A stretch of 64,000 bases of DNA from Streptomyces sp. BHT-5-2 (GCF_019774615.1 NZ_CP081497.1:2232001-2296000); one strand, 5' to 3'. Positions 27,317 to 36,513 are shown, counted from the first letter of the stretch. The notes: generated by a model not told the origin, from the sequence alone. Numbers and translations are program-made.

Positions 27317-29727
27317 TGACCGACAATCCGTTCATGACCGGTGAGCCTGAAAACCCACCCAGTCGTCCCCTGCAGCCTCCCGCAGACGAGTACGGGCAAC
27401 GCCCCGCACCGGCACAGGAGGACCCATCTTCCGCTGAGACACCCCGTCGACGCTGGGCCGACCGACTCAGCCTCACCGGCCGTTCAAGCAGTGTCGAGCC
27501 CTCGGAAGAGGAAAAAGAGACGCCCAGCGGCCCACTCCCGGGTGCAGCAGCCTCGACGTCGGTCGACGGATCCGAGGAGCGGCCCGCTGCCGGCGCAAGG
27601 ACCGACGGGCCACCTGTGCCCGAGCAAGTTGGGATGCCCTCAACCGGCGGAGACACGCCTCCTCTACAGGACACCCACCGTGCCCCCGCACCCATGCCCT
27701 CACACGACAACCGCGAGGCCGGCGGGGAGATCGACGGATCGCTGGCACATGCCTCCGCGTTCGCAGATGAGCCGGGTGGTGAGGAGACCCCCCAGCCTGT
27801 TGCTGCCCCTCCGGTAGCGCCTGCTGTGTCGGGCACTCACGTGCAAAACGTGGCCCCACATGCCACTGCGTTCCAGGCAGAGAACCAGCACTTCTACGGC
27901 GGCGATTTTGTGCGGCAGCTGCCGGTGCAGCCAGCGGACCTCGCCGCATGTAGCGATGAGCTTTTCATCATGCCGCGAGACGTTGAAAGTTGGCAGCATG
28001 CGCATTCCCTCCTCAGGGACCGAGGGGTCGTCATTCTCTGCGCGCCGGAGGGTACGGGACGGCGCACCGCTGCCCTGCGCCTACTGACGACCGTGGGATC
28101 ACGACGGCTACCCCTGACCCTCGTGGATCTAGAGCCGGAGTGGTCGAAGCCCGACGCGACGAAGTTGCCAGCCTCGGCCGGGCATGGCTATGTCCTCGAC
28201 CTCTCAGACGTGCCGCAACGGCCGGGACTCCGGTTCGGCCAGGGGCTTCTCAAATACGGCAGCGTCGGGACAGTAGACGCTAGTTACCTAGTGGTTCTGA
28301 CCACCCCTGACGAGTGGCAGGGAGAGTGGTCTGAGGAAACACGCAACATCACCGCTACACATTCTTCTCCGGACGCCAAGCCTCTAGTGCGTCAAGAACT
28401 GCGTCTACTCGGTGCAGGAGATCGCGTTACCTGGCTCGACCAGGATGTATACAAAGGCATCTGGCAATCCAACCCACCTGTCCAAGAAGCCCGACGGCTC
28501 ACTCACATCGTCTATCAAGCGAAAGCGAACGACCACAGCATCGTCGATGAATTTCTTGGGTGGAACACGCACATCAACAACCTTCTCACTCCCAAGCAAG
28601 GCCCTGGCGAACCGGAGCTCGTCTCCACCCGCGCCACTGTTTGGGCGGGTGCGCTCCTCGACGGAGGTAGAAAGCGGTCCGTTCTCCACGCCGCCGACAT
28701 GCTCCTCAAAAGACTCGAGCTCCCGCGAGAGCCCTTAAATGTTCTCGCAGACCCCACATCCAGTCATCGTCTGAAAGCTGCCTCACTCACACCGCAAGGC
28801 GACCGAGCTTCCCATGCCGAGGATAAGCATGACCTTGCCCCAGCCATCCTCAGGCATCTGTGGGAAGAGTTTCCGACCCAGCGGAAACTGTTGCGTTCAT
28901 GGGCTGTTTCGGTTGCCGCCCATTCGGACGTGCCTGAGGACGATGCGCGCATCGCTGTTTACACACTCCTGGACTTGTCGAAGGCGCTACACGACAATGA
29001 CATCATTGACAGCATTGGCAGTGAGCTGGCTGGCCGCCGACTTTCGCTGGCCGTGGAAGCGCTCACGTCCGCAGCACTCGACCCTGCCTTGGGTAAATAT
29101 GTCCGGGGACGCTTGTATCGATGGATGCTTCCTAAGGAACCGTCACCGGCAATGGTCGATCTGGTAACACGGATCTGTGGAGGGGAACTTGCCACCCATC
29201 AGCCGTCAATCGCAATGACGCGACTGGCTAGGGCAGCCGTCCACGCTCCGTTCCTCTCCGCCCCCATGGTGGAAGCGTTCCTGCACCTTGCCCAGATCAA
29301 CCAGGCGGAAGTCACCAAAGCCCTTGAGACATGGCTGGCTGAGGAGCCAATCAAGAGACACGGCCTGGTCGCCTTCCTCTCCTTGGCTGCCACCGACGAA
29401 GGGGCACAGCTGCTTCTTGGCATGACGGGCAGTCAAGCTGGAAGACAGTGCTTTGTAAGAGCCTGGCAGCAACTACTCCTGGATGATGTATCGCGGAGTA
29501 CCGTGGATGAACAACTGGACAGGTGGGGGGCCAAAGTCGAGAGCGGTGTGCTGTCCTTCGAGCAGCTGGTCGATCTCATGGCCGACGTGTACGAGCCCAA
29601 GATCCACCGGTCCAGTCTCCGCCGATTTTTCGCGCGAGACCCTGATTTCCAGGATTCGTTCTGGGGCGAGGTCCTTGAGCAGGCAATCGTCAGAAGTCGT
29701 GAACGGGAGAAGGCATCAGCCGAGTGA
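27313..29727 (+). CDS. Large P-loop (STAND-like) protein with shared tag, unknown function
   Basis: An 804-residue protein starting GTG 27313 (or ATG 27316), overlapping the cyclase-like gene by 4 bp. Residues 1-170 are a disordered Pro/Ser/Glu-rich region. Residues about 177-200 hold the tag ATAFQAENQHFYGG, like the tail of the preceding protein. Then comes a P-loop-like segment LCAPEGTGRRTAAL (about 240-253), in which the usual Lys is Arg, and a Walker B-like YVLDLSDV. The C-terminal half is helical and repeat-like. This resembles a degenerate NTPase switch/sensor of bacterial conflict systems. No close family is recognised. Confidence 0.6.
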   Translation: MMTDNPFMTGEPENPPSRPLQPPADEYGQRPAPAQEDPSSAETPRRRWADRLSLTGRSSSVEPSEEEKETPSGPLPGAAASTSVDGSEERPAAGARTDGPPVPEQVGMPSTGGDTPPLQDTHRAPAPMPSHDNREAGGEIDGSLAHASAFADEPGGEETPQPVAAPPVAPAVSGTHVQNVAPHATAFQAENQHFYGGDFVRQLPVQPADLAACSDELFIMPRDVESWQHAHSLLRDRGVVILCAPEGTGRRTAALRLLTTVGSRRLPLTLVDLEPEWSKPDATKLPASAGHGYVLDLSDVPQRPGLRFGQGLLKYGSVGTVDASYLVVLTTPDEWQGEWSEETRNITATHSSPDAKPLVRQELRLLGAGDRVTWLDQDVYKGIWQSNPPVQEARRLTHIVYQAKANDHSIVDEFLGWNTHINNLLTPKQGPGEPELVSTRATVWAGALLDGGRKRSVLHAADMLLKRLELPREPLNVLADPTSSHRLKAASLTPQGDRASHAEDKHDLAPAILRHLWEEFPTQRKLLRSWAVSVAAHSDVPEDDARIAVYTLLDLSKALHDNDIIDSIGSELAGRRLSLAVEALTSAALDPALGKYVRGRLYRWMLPKEPSPAMVDLVTRICGGELATHQPSIAMTRLARAAVHAPFLSAPMVEAFLHLAQINQAEVTKALETWLAEEPIKRHGLVAFLSLAATDEGAQLLLGMTGSQAGRQCFVRAWQQLLLDDVSRSTVDEQLDRWGAKVESGVLSFEQLVDLMADVYEPKIHRSSLRRFFARDPDFQDSFWGEVLEQAIVRSREREKASAE

Positions 29728-30458
29728 TAGCCTACTTCGGACTGCGCAGGCCTCTCCGTCAGCGCGTCGCCAGCGCGTGGCCGACGAGACTCTGGGGCGT
29801 TTCTTACACGGCCAGTGGTCTGCTGCATTGCCGTCTCACTTCGGGAGAAAAGCGTCCGAAGCGGACCCTCGCGCTTGCCGCTGCTCAAGCTGCTCTGGAG
29901 GAAAGGGCCTCACACATCACGCGCGAATATCTGCCGAGGCAGCTTGAGGAAGTACATAGCGCGCTCGCGCTGGAGCTGTCCGATTGGCGGCAGGTGGACG
30001 CTAGGTGGCCGATAGAGATCAAAGCTCGCCTCGTCCTCCGCCTGGAAGGCGAGGCTGCAGCTCGCGCCCAGGCCTATGAGGACGCATTACGCGATCAGCA
30101 GCTCCAGCACGAGCTGTATGAGTCACGCGTAGCGTATATGCGGGACAAGGTACTCGGCGACGCGGATACGGCACGTGCCTGGTGGCTCGAACGCCATCGC
30201 GAAGGTCATCAACCGATCGCGTGGGATGAGTTCAATACGCACATCCTTCCTTTCGTCGGCAGAGCTGAGGACGCGCAGACGAACGCCATGCGCACCGCCT
30301 ATGTCCTGGCTCAAGTAGTCGAGAGACTGGAGGACGATCCGGCTCGCCACAAGCTGTTCGTCGCCACCGCACGGCTCCTGATGAAGGAGATGGACTGGCC
30401 GGACCTAGCGGAAGATCTCACGCTGGCCGAGCAACGGAAACTCCAGCCAGAGCAGTAG
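29724..30458 (+). CDS. Hypothetical helical protein, last gene of the Pycsar-like operon
   Basis: A 244-residue protein whose GTG start overlaps the stop of the P-loop gene by 4 bp. It has a basic N-terminus and long charged helices over about residues 60-150 (ERASHITREYLPRQLEEVHS) with coiled-coil character. No membrane segment, enzyme motif or known domain is seen. Tight coupling implies it works with the 804-residue protein, perhaps as its partner. Function unknown. Confidence 0.6.
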   Translation: MIAYFGLRRPLRQRVASAWPTRLWGVSYTASGLLHCRLTSGEKRPKRTLALAAAQAALEERASHITREYLPRQLEEVHSALALELSDWRQVDARWPIEIKARLVLRLEGEAAARAQAYEDALRDQQLQHELYESRVAYMRDKVLGDADTARAWWLERHREGHQPIAWDEFNTHILPFVGRAEDAQTNAMRTAYVLAQVVERLEDDPARHKLFVATARLLMKEMDWPDLAEDLTLAEQRKLQPEQ

Positions 30459-30499
30459 GTCCTACGACGGGTGAGCATCGGCGTCGTAGGCGGCGGGTT

Positions 30500-30655
30500 G
30501 GTGGTGGGGGTCTGCCCCAGATCCATGGCGGCGGCTTTGCGGAAGATGCGCCACCAGCCTTCCTGGAGGTTGAGCCAGCAGGCGCCGGCGGGGATGAAGA
30601 CGTGGTGGATGCGGGGGTGGTCCTCCAGCCACTCGCGGGTGAATGCCACAGGATG
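30500..30655 (-). pseudogene. DDE transposase C-terminal scrap
   Basis: The minus strand gives FTREWLEDHPRIHHVFIP followed by ACWLNLQEGWWRIFRKAA, the C-terminal block of IS630-like DDE superfamily transposases. Nothing else of the gene remains, and it ends where the first CRISPR array begins. It is the only recognisable content of the gap between 30459 and 30685. Confidence 0.7.
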
Positions 30656-30684
30656 TTGCCCTGGCTCTTCCATATGCCATCCCA

Positions 30685-31750
30685 ATTGCGAACCTCAGCT
30701 GTCCTGCAGGGGGGCCACCAGGATCGTACGACGCTGCAGGCACTGACAGAGCGGTTGTGATTCTCAGCCGTTGGCTGTTCCTGGCCGTGCTAGAGGGCGA
30801 CGACTGCCGCACCGGCCAACGATCCGGAGGACTCAGCCGATGCCCCTATCGCGAACCATGGTCGCCCGGGGGGCGACCACCACTGGGCTTCGCGCCACTG
30901 TTCCCTGGTGCGGTTGCTTTCGTTGCGATCCTCGGCTGCCCCAGAGGGCGACCGCCACCACCTGCCGGGAGAAATACTCCGTGGTGGTGTCGTCGTTGCG
31001 ACCCTCGGTCGCCCCTGGGGGGCCGCCACCCGGACTAGTGGACCGGCAATGGTGGCCCCGCGTGCGGTTGCGATCCTCGACCGCCCCGAAGGGCGACCGC
31101 CACGATAAGACGTCGACCACTTCGATGGCCACTGTTGTGTTGCGATCCACGGCCACCCCGGAGGGCGACCGTCACGGCAATGCTCATCGTGGTGCGGTCG
31201 ATCCCGCAGTTGCGATCCCCAGTCGCTTCGGAGGACGACCGCCACCAGTACATCACGCTGCGGTCGGCGACCTGGGAGGCGTGGTTGCAATCCCCGGCTA
31301 CCCCGGATGGCGACAGCCACGACTCAGCCTGCAACAACTTGTCGATCGCCACTTGGTTGCGATCCCCGGCCGTCCCGGATGGCGACCGCCACTATTCACC
31401 GCCGCGTGTGACCTGGCCGACCGCGGCGTTGCGTTACTCGGCCGCCTGGGGCACGACCGCCACTGGTCGAGTCGGTGCAGGATCATGGAGACGGTATCGG
31501 TTGCGCTCCTCGGTCGCCCTGGAGGCGACCGCCACATCGAGCAGTGGATGCTGTCCGGCATTCCGCCATTGCGATCCTCAGCCACCCTCACGGATAGCTG
31601 CCCTAACATCCCCAGGCCGCGATCCCTACCCCCATCCGTCTATCGCAATCTGCAGCCACCCAAATGGGCAGCTGCCGATACTGGGACGCCATCTTCACGA
31701 CGTACGGCGTCATGTTGCGATCCTCACGAACCCCTACGATCAACTGCCAC
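30685..31750 (-). CRISPR. CRISPR array 1 (about 15 degenerate repeats)
   Basis: Repeats of 35-37 bp with a period of about 72 bp. In plus-strand orientation each starts GTTGCGATCC and ends GCGACCGCCAC, so the array is transcribed on the minus strand, like cas3. Clear units start at 30922, 30995, 31067, 31139, 31209, 31284, 31356, 31428 and 31500. Degenerate ones start near 30685, 30754, 30849, 31568, 31641 and 31714. Each repeat is a quasi-palindrome. The units are inverted relative to array 2 and share its consensus, so both serve one system. Repeats at both ends are worn. The end toward cas3 is cut by an IS21 element. Confidence 0.9.
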
Positions 31751-31776
31751 CCGGTCTACGGATCAGCCGTTGTGCA

Positions 31777-31781
31777 CCTAC
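31777..31781. repeat. Left target-site duplication of the IS21 element (CCTAC)
   Basis: CCTAC immediately left of the element, matched exactly at 34144-34148. Confidence 0.85.
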
Positions 31782-31900
31782 TGTCGGCGTACACGTGAAC
31801 GTCCCCACCCGCGTACGGATGAAAAGGGACAGTTGCTGATGCGGTGAGACCTGCTGCCCGCCACTCGGCTGCTTGATCGGAGTGGGACGGCGGAGGGCGG

Positions 31901-33322
31901 TTGACGATGGTCTTGGATCCGCATCGCTGGCTGGAACTGCGGCGCTTCCGTGGTCTGCTGGAGTCTGGGGCGATGAGCCTGTCGGAGATCGCCAGAGAAA
32001 CCGGGTTGGACCGCAAGACGGCCCGCAAGTACCTCTCGGCGCCGGGCCCGGCAACCCCTCCGCGGCGGTCGCCGAACGGGCGGTCAAGAGCGAGGGTGAT
32101 CGACGAGTTCGCGCCGTTGATCGACTCGATGCTGCGGGCAGAAGTCCTGATGAAGGCCGCAGTCATCCACGAGCGGCTGGCGGCGGAGTACGGGTTCACC
32201 GGCAACTACCAGCGCGTCAAGCTCTATGTTCAGGAAGCCCGGCCCAGGATTGCCGAGGAACTCGGCATCACACCGAAGGAGCTGGCGGGCATGCACCGCC
32301 GCTTCGAGGTGATTCCGGGCGCCCAGGCCCAGGTGGACTGGGGTGACGAGGGCAAGGTCCTCGCCCACATGGGGATCGGCAAGGTCTACTCCTTCCACAT
32401 GACGCTGTCGTACTCCCGCGACCCGTTCTGCTGCTTCGCCACCAGCCAGGATCTGCAGACCTTCTTCGACTGCCACCGCCGGGCGTTCGCCCACTTCGGT
32501 GGGGTGCCGATGACGATCGTCTACGACCGCACCAAGACCGTCGTGCGCCGACACGTCGTCCCGGGCGAGGCGGTCCCGCTCCACCCGGAGGCGGTCGGCT
32601 TCGCCGGCCACTACGACTTCGACATCGACGTCCTGGCCGCCTACCGGCCCACCGGAAAGGGCCGCGTCGAACGCCAGGTTCTCATCGTCCGCGACCACGT
32701 TCTGTCCGGCCGGGCCTTCTCCTCCGTCGAGGAGATGGACGCCGCCTTCACCACCTGGGTGCCGCAGCGGCGATCCCAGATCCACAAGACGCACCGGGAG
32801 GTCATCGGTGAGCGGGCGGCCCGTGACCACGCGGCTCTCAAGACGCTGCCGCCCACCCCATATCTGGTGGCCGAGCGGCACCTGAGGCCGGTCGGCAAGG
32901 ACTGCCTGGTCGCCTTCGGCGGCAACCTTTACTCGGTGCCGGCCCGCCGCGTCCGACCGCGCCAGCTGGTGGAGATCAGGGCGACTAAGTCGCAGGTCAT
33001 GCTGCACTCCACCGTCCCCAGCACCGACGGCGAGACCCTGCTGGCCATGCACTCACGGGCGGTCGGCCGCGGGGTCCGCGTCGTCGAGGAGACGCACTGG
33101 GACGGCCTGCCCACCGGCAAGGGCCGCCGGACCACGACCGGCGACATGCCTCCGCGGCCTCGCCCGCAGCCCCGAGGTGAGGAGGCCGGACCGTTGCATG
33201 CCCTGCTGAACCGAGCCGCGGCCACCCGCATCGAGGTCGGCCGCCGACCACTGTCGGTCTATGACGAGCTGACGGGGACCCGTCCCTTCACCACCAACCG
33301 AACGACGAAGGAATCCTCTTGA
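31901..33322 (+). CDS. istA: IS21 transposase IstA
   Basis: A 473-residue DDE transposase. It has an N-terminal helix-turn-helix (MSLSEIARETGLDRKTARKY) and a catalytic core with the first Asp in AQAQVDWGDEG and the second in MTIVYDRTK, followed by a Mu-type C-terminal domain with YSVPARRVRP. IstA cuts and joins the element ends with help from IstB. Full length for the family. The TTG/ATG region near 31901 gives MTMVLDPHRWLELR. It ends 5 bp before istB. Confidence 0.93.
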   Translation: MTMVLDPHRWLELRRFRGLLESGAMSLSEIARETGLDRKTARKYLSAPGPATPPRRSPNGRSRARVIDEFAPLIDSMLRAEVLMKAAVIHERLAAEYGFTGNYQRVKLYVQEARPRIAEELGITPKELAGMHRRFEVIPGAQAQVDWGDEGKVLAHMGIGKVYSFHMTLSYSRDPFCCFATSQDLQTFFDCHRRAFAHFGGVPMTIVYDRTKTVVRRHVVPGEAVPLHPEAVGFAGHYDFDIDVLAAYRPTGKGRVERQVLIVRDHVLSGRAFSSVEEMDAAFTTWVPQRRSQIHKTHREVIGERAARDHAALKTLPPTPYLVAERHLRPVGKDCLVAFGGNLYSVPARRVRPRQLVEIRATKSQVMLHSTVPSTDGETLLAMHSRAVGRGVRVVEETHWDGLPTGKGRRTTTGDMPPRPRPQPRGEEAGPLHALLNRAAATRIEVGRRPLSVYDELTGTRPFTTNRTTKESS

Positions 33323-33327
33323 GCTAG

Positions 33328-34089
33328 CTGACCGGCAACCGCATTCGCACTACGGCCGCCAAGCTCGGCCTGCCCCATCTCTCGGAAACCATCAACGAGT
33401 TCACCCGGCGAGCGGACGAGGGCAAGATGGGCTACCTCGATTTTCTCGACCTGGTGCTCTCTGAGGAACTCGCCGTCCGCGACGACCGCCGTTTCCGCAC
33501 TGGGCTGCGGATCTCGAAGCTGCCGCACCACAAGACGCTCGATGAGTACGACTTCTCCTTCCAGCCCGAACTCGACCCCCGCAAGGTCAAGGACCTCGCC
33601 ACTCTGTCCTTCGTCGAGGCCAAGTCGAACGCCGCTCTGCTGGGGCCGCCCGGGGTCGGCAAGACACATATCGCCGTCGCTCTCGCGGTCGCGGCCTGCC
33701 GGGCCGGCTACTCGATCTACTTCACCAGCCTCGACGACATGGTCCGCAACCTCAAGGCTGCCGAGGCAGCGGGTCGGCTGACCAACAAGCTCGGCTCCTA
33801 CCTGCGGCCGAGCGTCCTGGTGGTCGATGAGGTCGGCTATCAGCCTCTCGAACGAGCGGAGGCGAACCTGGTCTTCCAGGTCATCTCCAAGCGTTACGAG
33901 AAGGGCTCGATCATCCTGACGTCGAACAAGACCTTCAGTGAGTGGGGCCAGGTCTTCGGCGACGAGGTCCTCGCCACTGCGATCCTCGACCGCCTCCTCC
34001 ACCACTGCGAAGTGATCTCCATCAACGGCCCCAGCTACCGACTCAAGAACCGCCTCAAGGCCATCGAGCGGGAGAACGAAGTGGCCTAA
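33328..34089 (+). CDS. istB: IS21 helper ATPase IstB
   Basis: IstB is the AAA+ partner that selects target DNA for IstA. It has Walker A GPPGVGKTHIAVAL and Walker B VLVVDEVGYQ. The first ATG in frame is 33427, but homology-like sequence continues upstream (NRIRTTAAKLGLPHLSETI) to the CTG at 33328, right after an in-frame TAG and behind GAAGGAATCC. The family normally begins GTG/ATG here, so either CTG is used or the start has mutated. From CTG the product is 253 residues. Confidence 0.88.
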   Translation: MTGNRIRTTAAKLGLPHLSETINEFTRRADEGKMGYLDFLDLVLSEELAVRDDRRFRTGLRISKLPHHKTLDEYDFSFQPELDPRKVKDLATLSFVEAKSNAALLGPPGVGKTHIAVALAVAACRAGYSIYFTSLDDMVRNLKAAEAAGRLTNKLGSYLRPSVLVVDEVGYQPLERAEANLVFQVISKRYEKGSIILTSNKTFSEWGQVFGDEVLATAILDRLLHHCEVISINGPSYRLKNRLKAIERENEVA

Positions 34090-34143
34090 CAGCTGGGGAC
34101 GTTCGTCTGTACATAACTGGGGAGCCAAGGCCGTACGCCGACA

Positions 34144-34148
34144 CCTAC
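34144..34148. repeat. Right target-site duplication of the IS21 element (CCTAC)
   Basis: CCTAC directly after the element. It lies only 25 bp from the cas3 stop codon. Confidence 0.85.
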
Positions 34149-34173
34149 CGCCGAGGACCTCGCCGAGTGCACC

Positions 34174-36513
34174 TTACGCGGGCGGCTCGATGCCTCGTTG
34201 CGGATGATAGGGACCGGTCCACTCGCGCAGGTCGCCGGCGACTTCGACGGCGTGGCCAGTGTTGATTGCTGTCTGCAGTTCTTGTTGTGGGATGGATGCC
34301 ATGTGGTCCTGGAGTGTGCGGTAGGTCTCCGGGGTCGGTACTCCGCTGCGGAGTTGTTTGACGGCGTCTTGGGCGCCCTGCCGGTCCTCCTGGTTGAGTT
34401 GGGAGCGGATGACGACGACGGCCACGGAGTGCTCGTTGTCGATCATGCGCATTCTGCGGGCGACTTCCGGGTAGTCCAGCTTCTCTCGTAGTGCCTCGAT
34501 GGCTTCTCCGGTGTCTCCGTTGGGATCTGTAGAGGAGCTTCCGGCCTGGAGTCGGTAGCGGTGCCGGTAGTAGGAGCGCAGTGCGTCGAGATCGTCTGGA
34601 TTTTTCAGCCCCTGGCCGAAGCGACGAGATGCTGCGGCGATGCCGCAACGGTTGTAGATCACGCGTGGCTGGAGGCCGTCCGACGGTTCGAAGATGGTCA
34701 TGACGCTGTCCTCGGCCCGGTGGCGGCCTTCGCGGTTGATGCGTCCGGCGGCCTGCTGTTCGGACTCCGGAAGCGACCTGGCGCGGAATCCGCGCGGGAA
34801 GTCGAGGTCGACGCCGGCCTCGATCAACGACGTCGACACCAGCAGAGTGTCCAGGCCGGCCTCAAGGCGTTGCTTTGCCACCTGGATGGTCTCTCTGCGG
34901 TGGCCGCCGGTCATACGGGTCGACAGGTGCAGAGTGCCCGGATTTTCCTCGCGGTCGCCGAGCCACACTTTGTGCACGTGGCTGGCGTCCTTCGTTCCGT
35001 TGACCACCACCAGAGCGTCGTCGTGCGTTGCGGCCTCTGTGGCGACGCTCCCGAGGGTCACCTCTGGACCGGTGCGCCACTCGTACCGGACCCGGCGCAG
35101 CTGATGGAAGAGCGGCGCTGGATTGGCGACGATGTTCCGCTGCGGCAGGCCGGTTTGCCAGGGGTTCAGTGCGGTGAGTTCCGGCTGGGTCGCTGACGAC
35201 AGCACGAGGGTCACCCCGTAGTGCTCCGCGAGTTGCCGCAGTCCGGACAGGATGGGTGTCAGCAGCGTGTCGGGGAGGGCCTGGACCTCGTCCAGGACGA
35301 TGACGGAGTTCGCGAGGCGGTGGAGCCGGCGGGTGGCGGACGGGCTGTTTCCGAAGAGGCTCTCGATCAGGCGGACTGTGGTGGTCACGATGAACGGTGC
35401 GTCCCAGTTCTCTGCGGCCAGCTTCACCCACGGGTTGGAGCGGGCATGCTTTTGACCTGGGTGGACGCCCCCCGAGGTGCCCGAGGGCCGCGACCCGCGC
35501 CGGTCGGACGCCTCGAAGTTCACTGCGGAGTGGTGTTCCAGGACCACCTCTGCCCCATGCTCTGGATCCAGCAGGCTCCGGTAGACCGCCGCGTTCTGCT
35601 CCGTGATCGAAATGAATGGGACCGCTACGATGACGCGCCGCAGCCCGTGCAGTGCGGCATGGCGGAGGGCGAAGCCGCCGCCGGCGAATGTCTTTCCTGC
35701 ACCGGTCGGCAGGTGCAGCCGGTATACCCCAGGCTCGCTGGCGGCTGCTTCGATGGCCTCCCGATAGACATCCTCGCGGAGCCTGTCCAGCCACGAGGGA
35801 GCCTTGCAGCATTGGCGTTCGGCAACAGCCTCCTGGCGGCGGGTCTCGTACCGCCCCCATAATTCCGCCATGCCCACGTGCGGCCGGGGGGCCGTGCCGG
35901 GCCTGAAGTGTGCGGCGGTGTCGAGGCGGTCCGCGTCCACTACAGCCGAGTAGGTCATGCGGATCAGCATCTCCACGCTGGTCCTGTCGCGCGGGTCAAG
36001 CCATTCCGGAGCGGCCGGGCATGTTCCGTCCAGGATCTCCGGCATGACTTCGGCGACCTGGCTAATCGCCTGGTTCACCTCTGTGGAGTCCAGCATCAGC
36101 CTCTTGAGCCGGATCCTGAGTTCCGACCAGGCGGACAGGCCGGTGTGGTGTCCCTCGATGACACCGGCAAACGGTGTCAGCACCGGATGGCGCCGGGCCG
36201 CCTGGGCGAACAGGAACGCCCCGGCCTCATGGTGTGAGGGACGGTGGAGCTTGCGGCCGGTCGTGGCTTCTTCGATCAGTCCGTCCTGCCAGGCGCACGC
36301 GCCCTTGCCTGTGTCGTGGTCGCGCCCCAGCCGGTAGGCGAGTTCTCCGCCTCCCCAGGGTTCGGCGAAGCGGCGGGCCAGCTCGCCGGTGCCTCGGGCG
36401 TGGTCTTCGTACCAGTGCCAGAGGCCCCGATGGCCGGGTGAGTGGGCTACCAGCCTGCCTTCCGGAACCGGCATCGGATCGCATAACGGTTCAACTGCCT
36501 TATTTTCAAGCAT
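34174..36513 (-). CDS. cas3: CRISPR helicase-nuclease Cas3 (HD + SF2 helicase), type I-C
   Basis: Cas3 is recruited by Cascade to unwind and shred target DNA. The 779-residue product has an N-terminal HD nuclease (EDHA with His38, RDHDTGK with His65-Asp66, then EGHHTGL), and a helicase core with LPTGAGKTFAGG, the DExx box VLDEVQALP and LSSATQPE, plus the C-terminal RecA-like domain with AAGRINREGRH. The frame is open to 36672, but ATG 36513 gives MLENKAVEPL behind GGGAAG and is preferred. It is divergent from cas5-cas8c-cas7, whereas type I-C operons usually run in one direction from cas3. All catalytic motifs look intact. Confidence 0.95.
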   Translation of the reverse strand: MLENKAVEPLCDPMPVPEGRLVAHSPGHRGLWHWYEDHARGTGELARRFAEPWGGGELAYRLGRDHDTGKGACAWQDGLIEEATTGRKLHRPSHHEAGAFLFAQAARRHPVLTPFAGVIEGHHTGLSAWSELRIRLKRLMLDSTEVNQAISQVAEVMPEILDGTCPAAPEWLDPRDRTSVEMLIRMTYSAVVDADRLDTAAHFRPGTAPRPHVGMAELWGRYETRRQEAVAERQCCKAPSWLDRLREDVYREAIEAAASEPGVYRLHLPTGAGKTFAGGGFALRHAALHGLRRVIVAVPFISITEQNAAVYRSLLDPEHGAEVVLEHHSAVNFEASDRRGSRPSGTSGGVHPGQKHARSNPWVKLAAENWDAPFIVTTTVRLIESLFGNSPSATRRLHRLANSVIVLDEVQALPDTLLTPILSGLRQLAEHYGVTLVLSSATQPELTALNPWQTGLPQRNIVANPAPLFHQLRRVRYEWRTGPEVTLGSVATEAATHDDALVVVNGTKDASHVHKVWLGDREENPGTLHLSTRMTGGHRRETIQVAKQRLEAGLDTLLVSTSLIEAGVDLDFPRGFRARSLPESEQQAAGRINREGRHRAEDSVMTIFEPSDGLQPRVIYNRCGIAAASRRFGQGLKNPDDLDALRSYYRHRYRLQAGSSSTDPNGDTGEAIEALREKLDYPEVARRMRMIDNEHSVAVVVIRSQLNQEDRQGAQDAVKQLRSGVPTPETYRTLQDHMASIPQQELQTAINTGHAVEVAGDLREWTGPYHPQRGIEPPA

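Larger units (their letters stand above)
31782..34143 (+). mobile_element. IS21-family insertion sequence, complete
   Basis: A 2362-bp element bounded by TGTCGGCGTAC at the left end and its exact complement GTACGCCGACA at the right end, with CCTAC duplicated on both sides. Internal GAACGTCCCCA/CTGGGGACGTTC repeats near each end are typical of IS21 multiple binding sites. It carries istA and istB in the plus direction. The clean duplication shows a single simple insertion. It separates CRISPR array 1 from the 3' end of cas3. Confidence 0.93.

Noticed and set aside
30771..31847. 358-codon plus-strand frame
   Set aside because: Lies across CRISPR array 1 and reads the repeat periodically.
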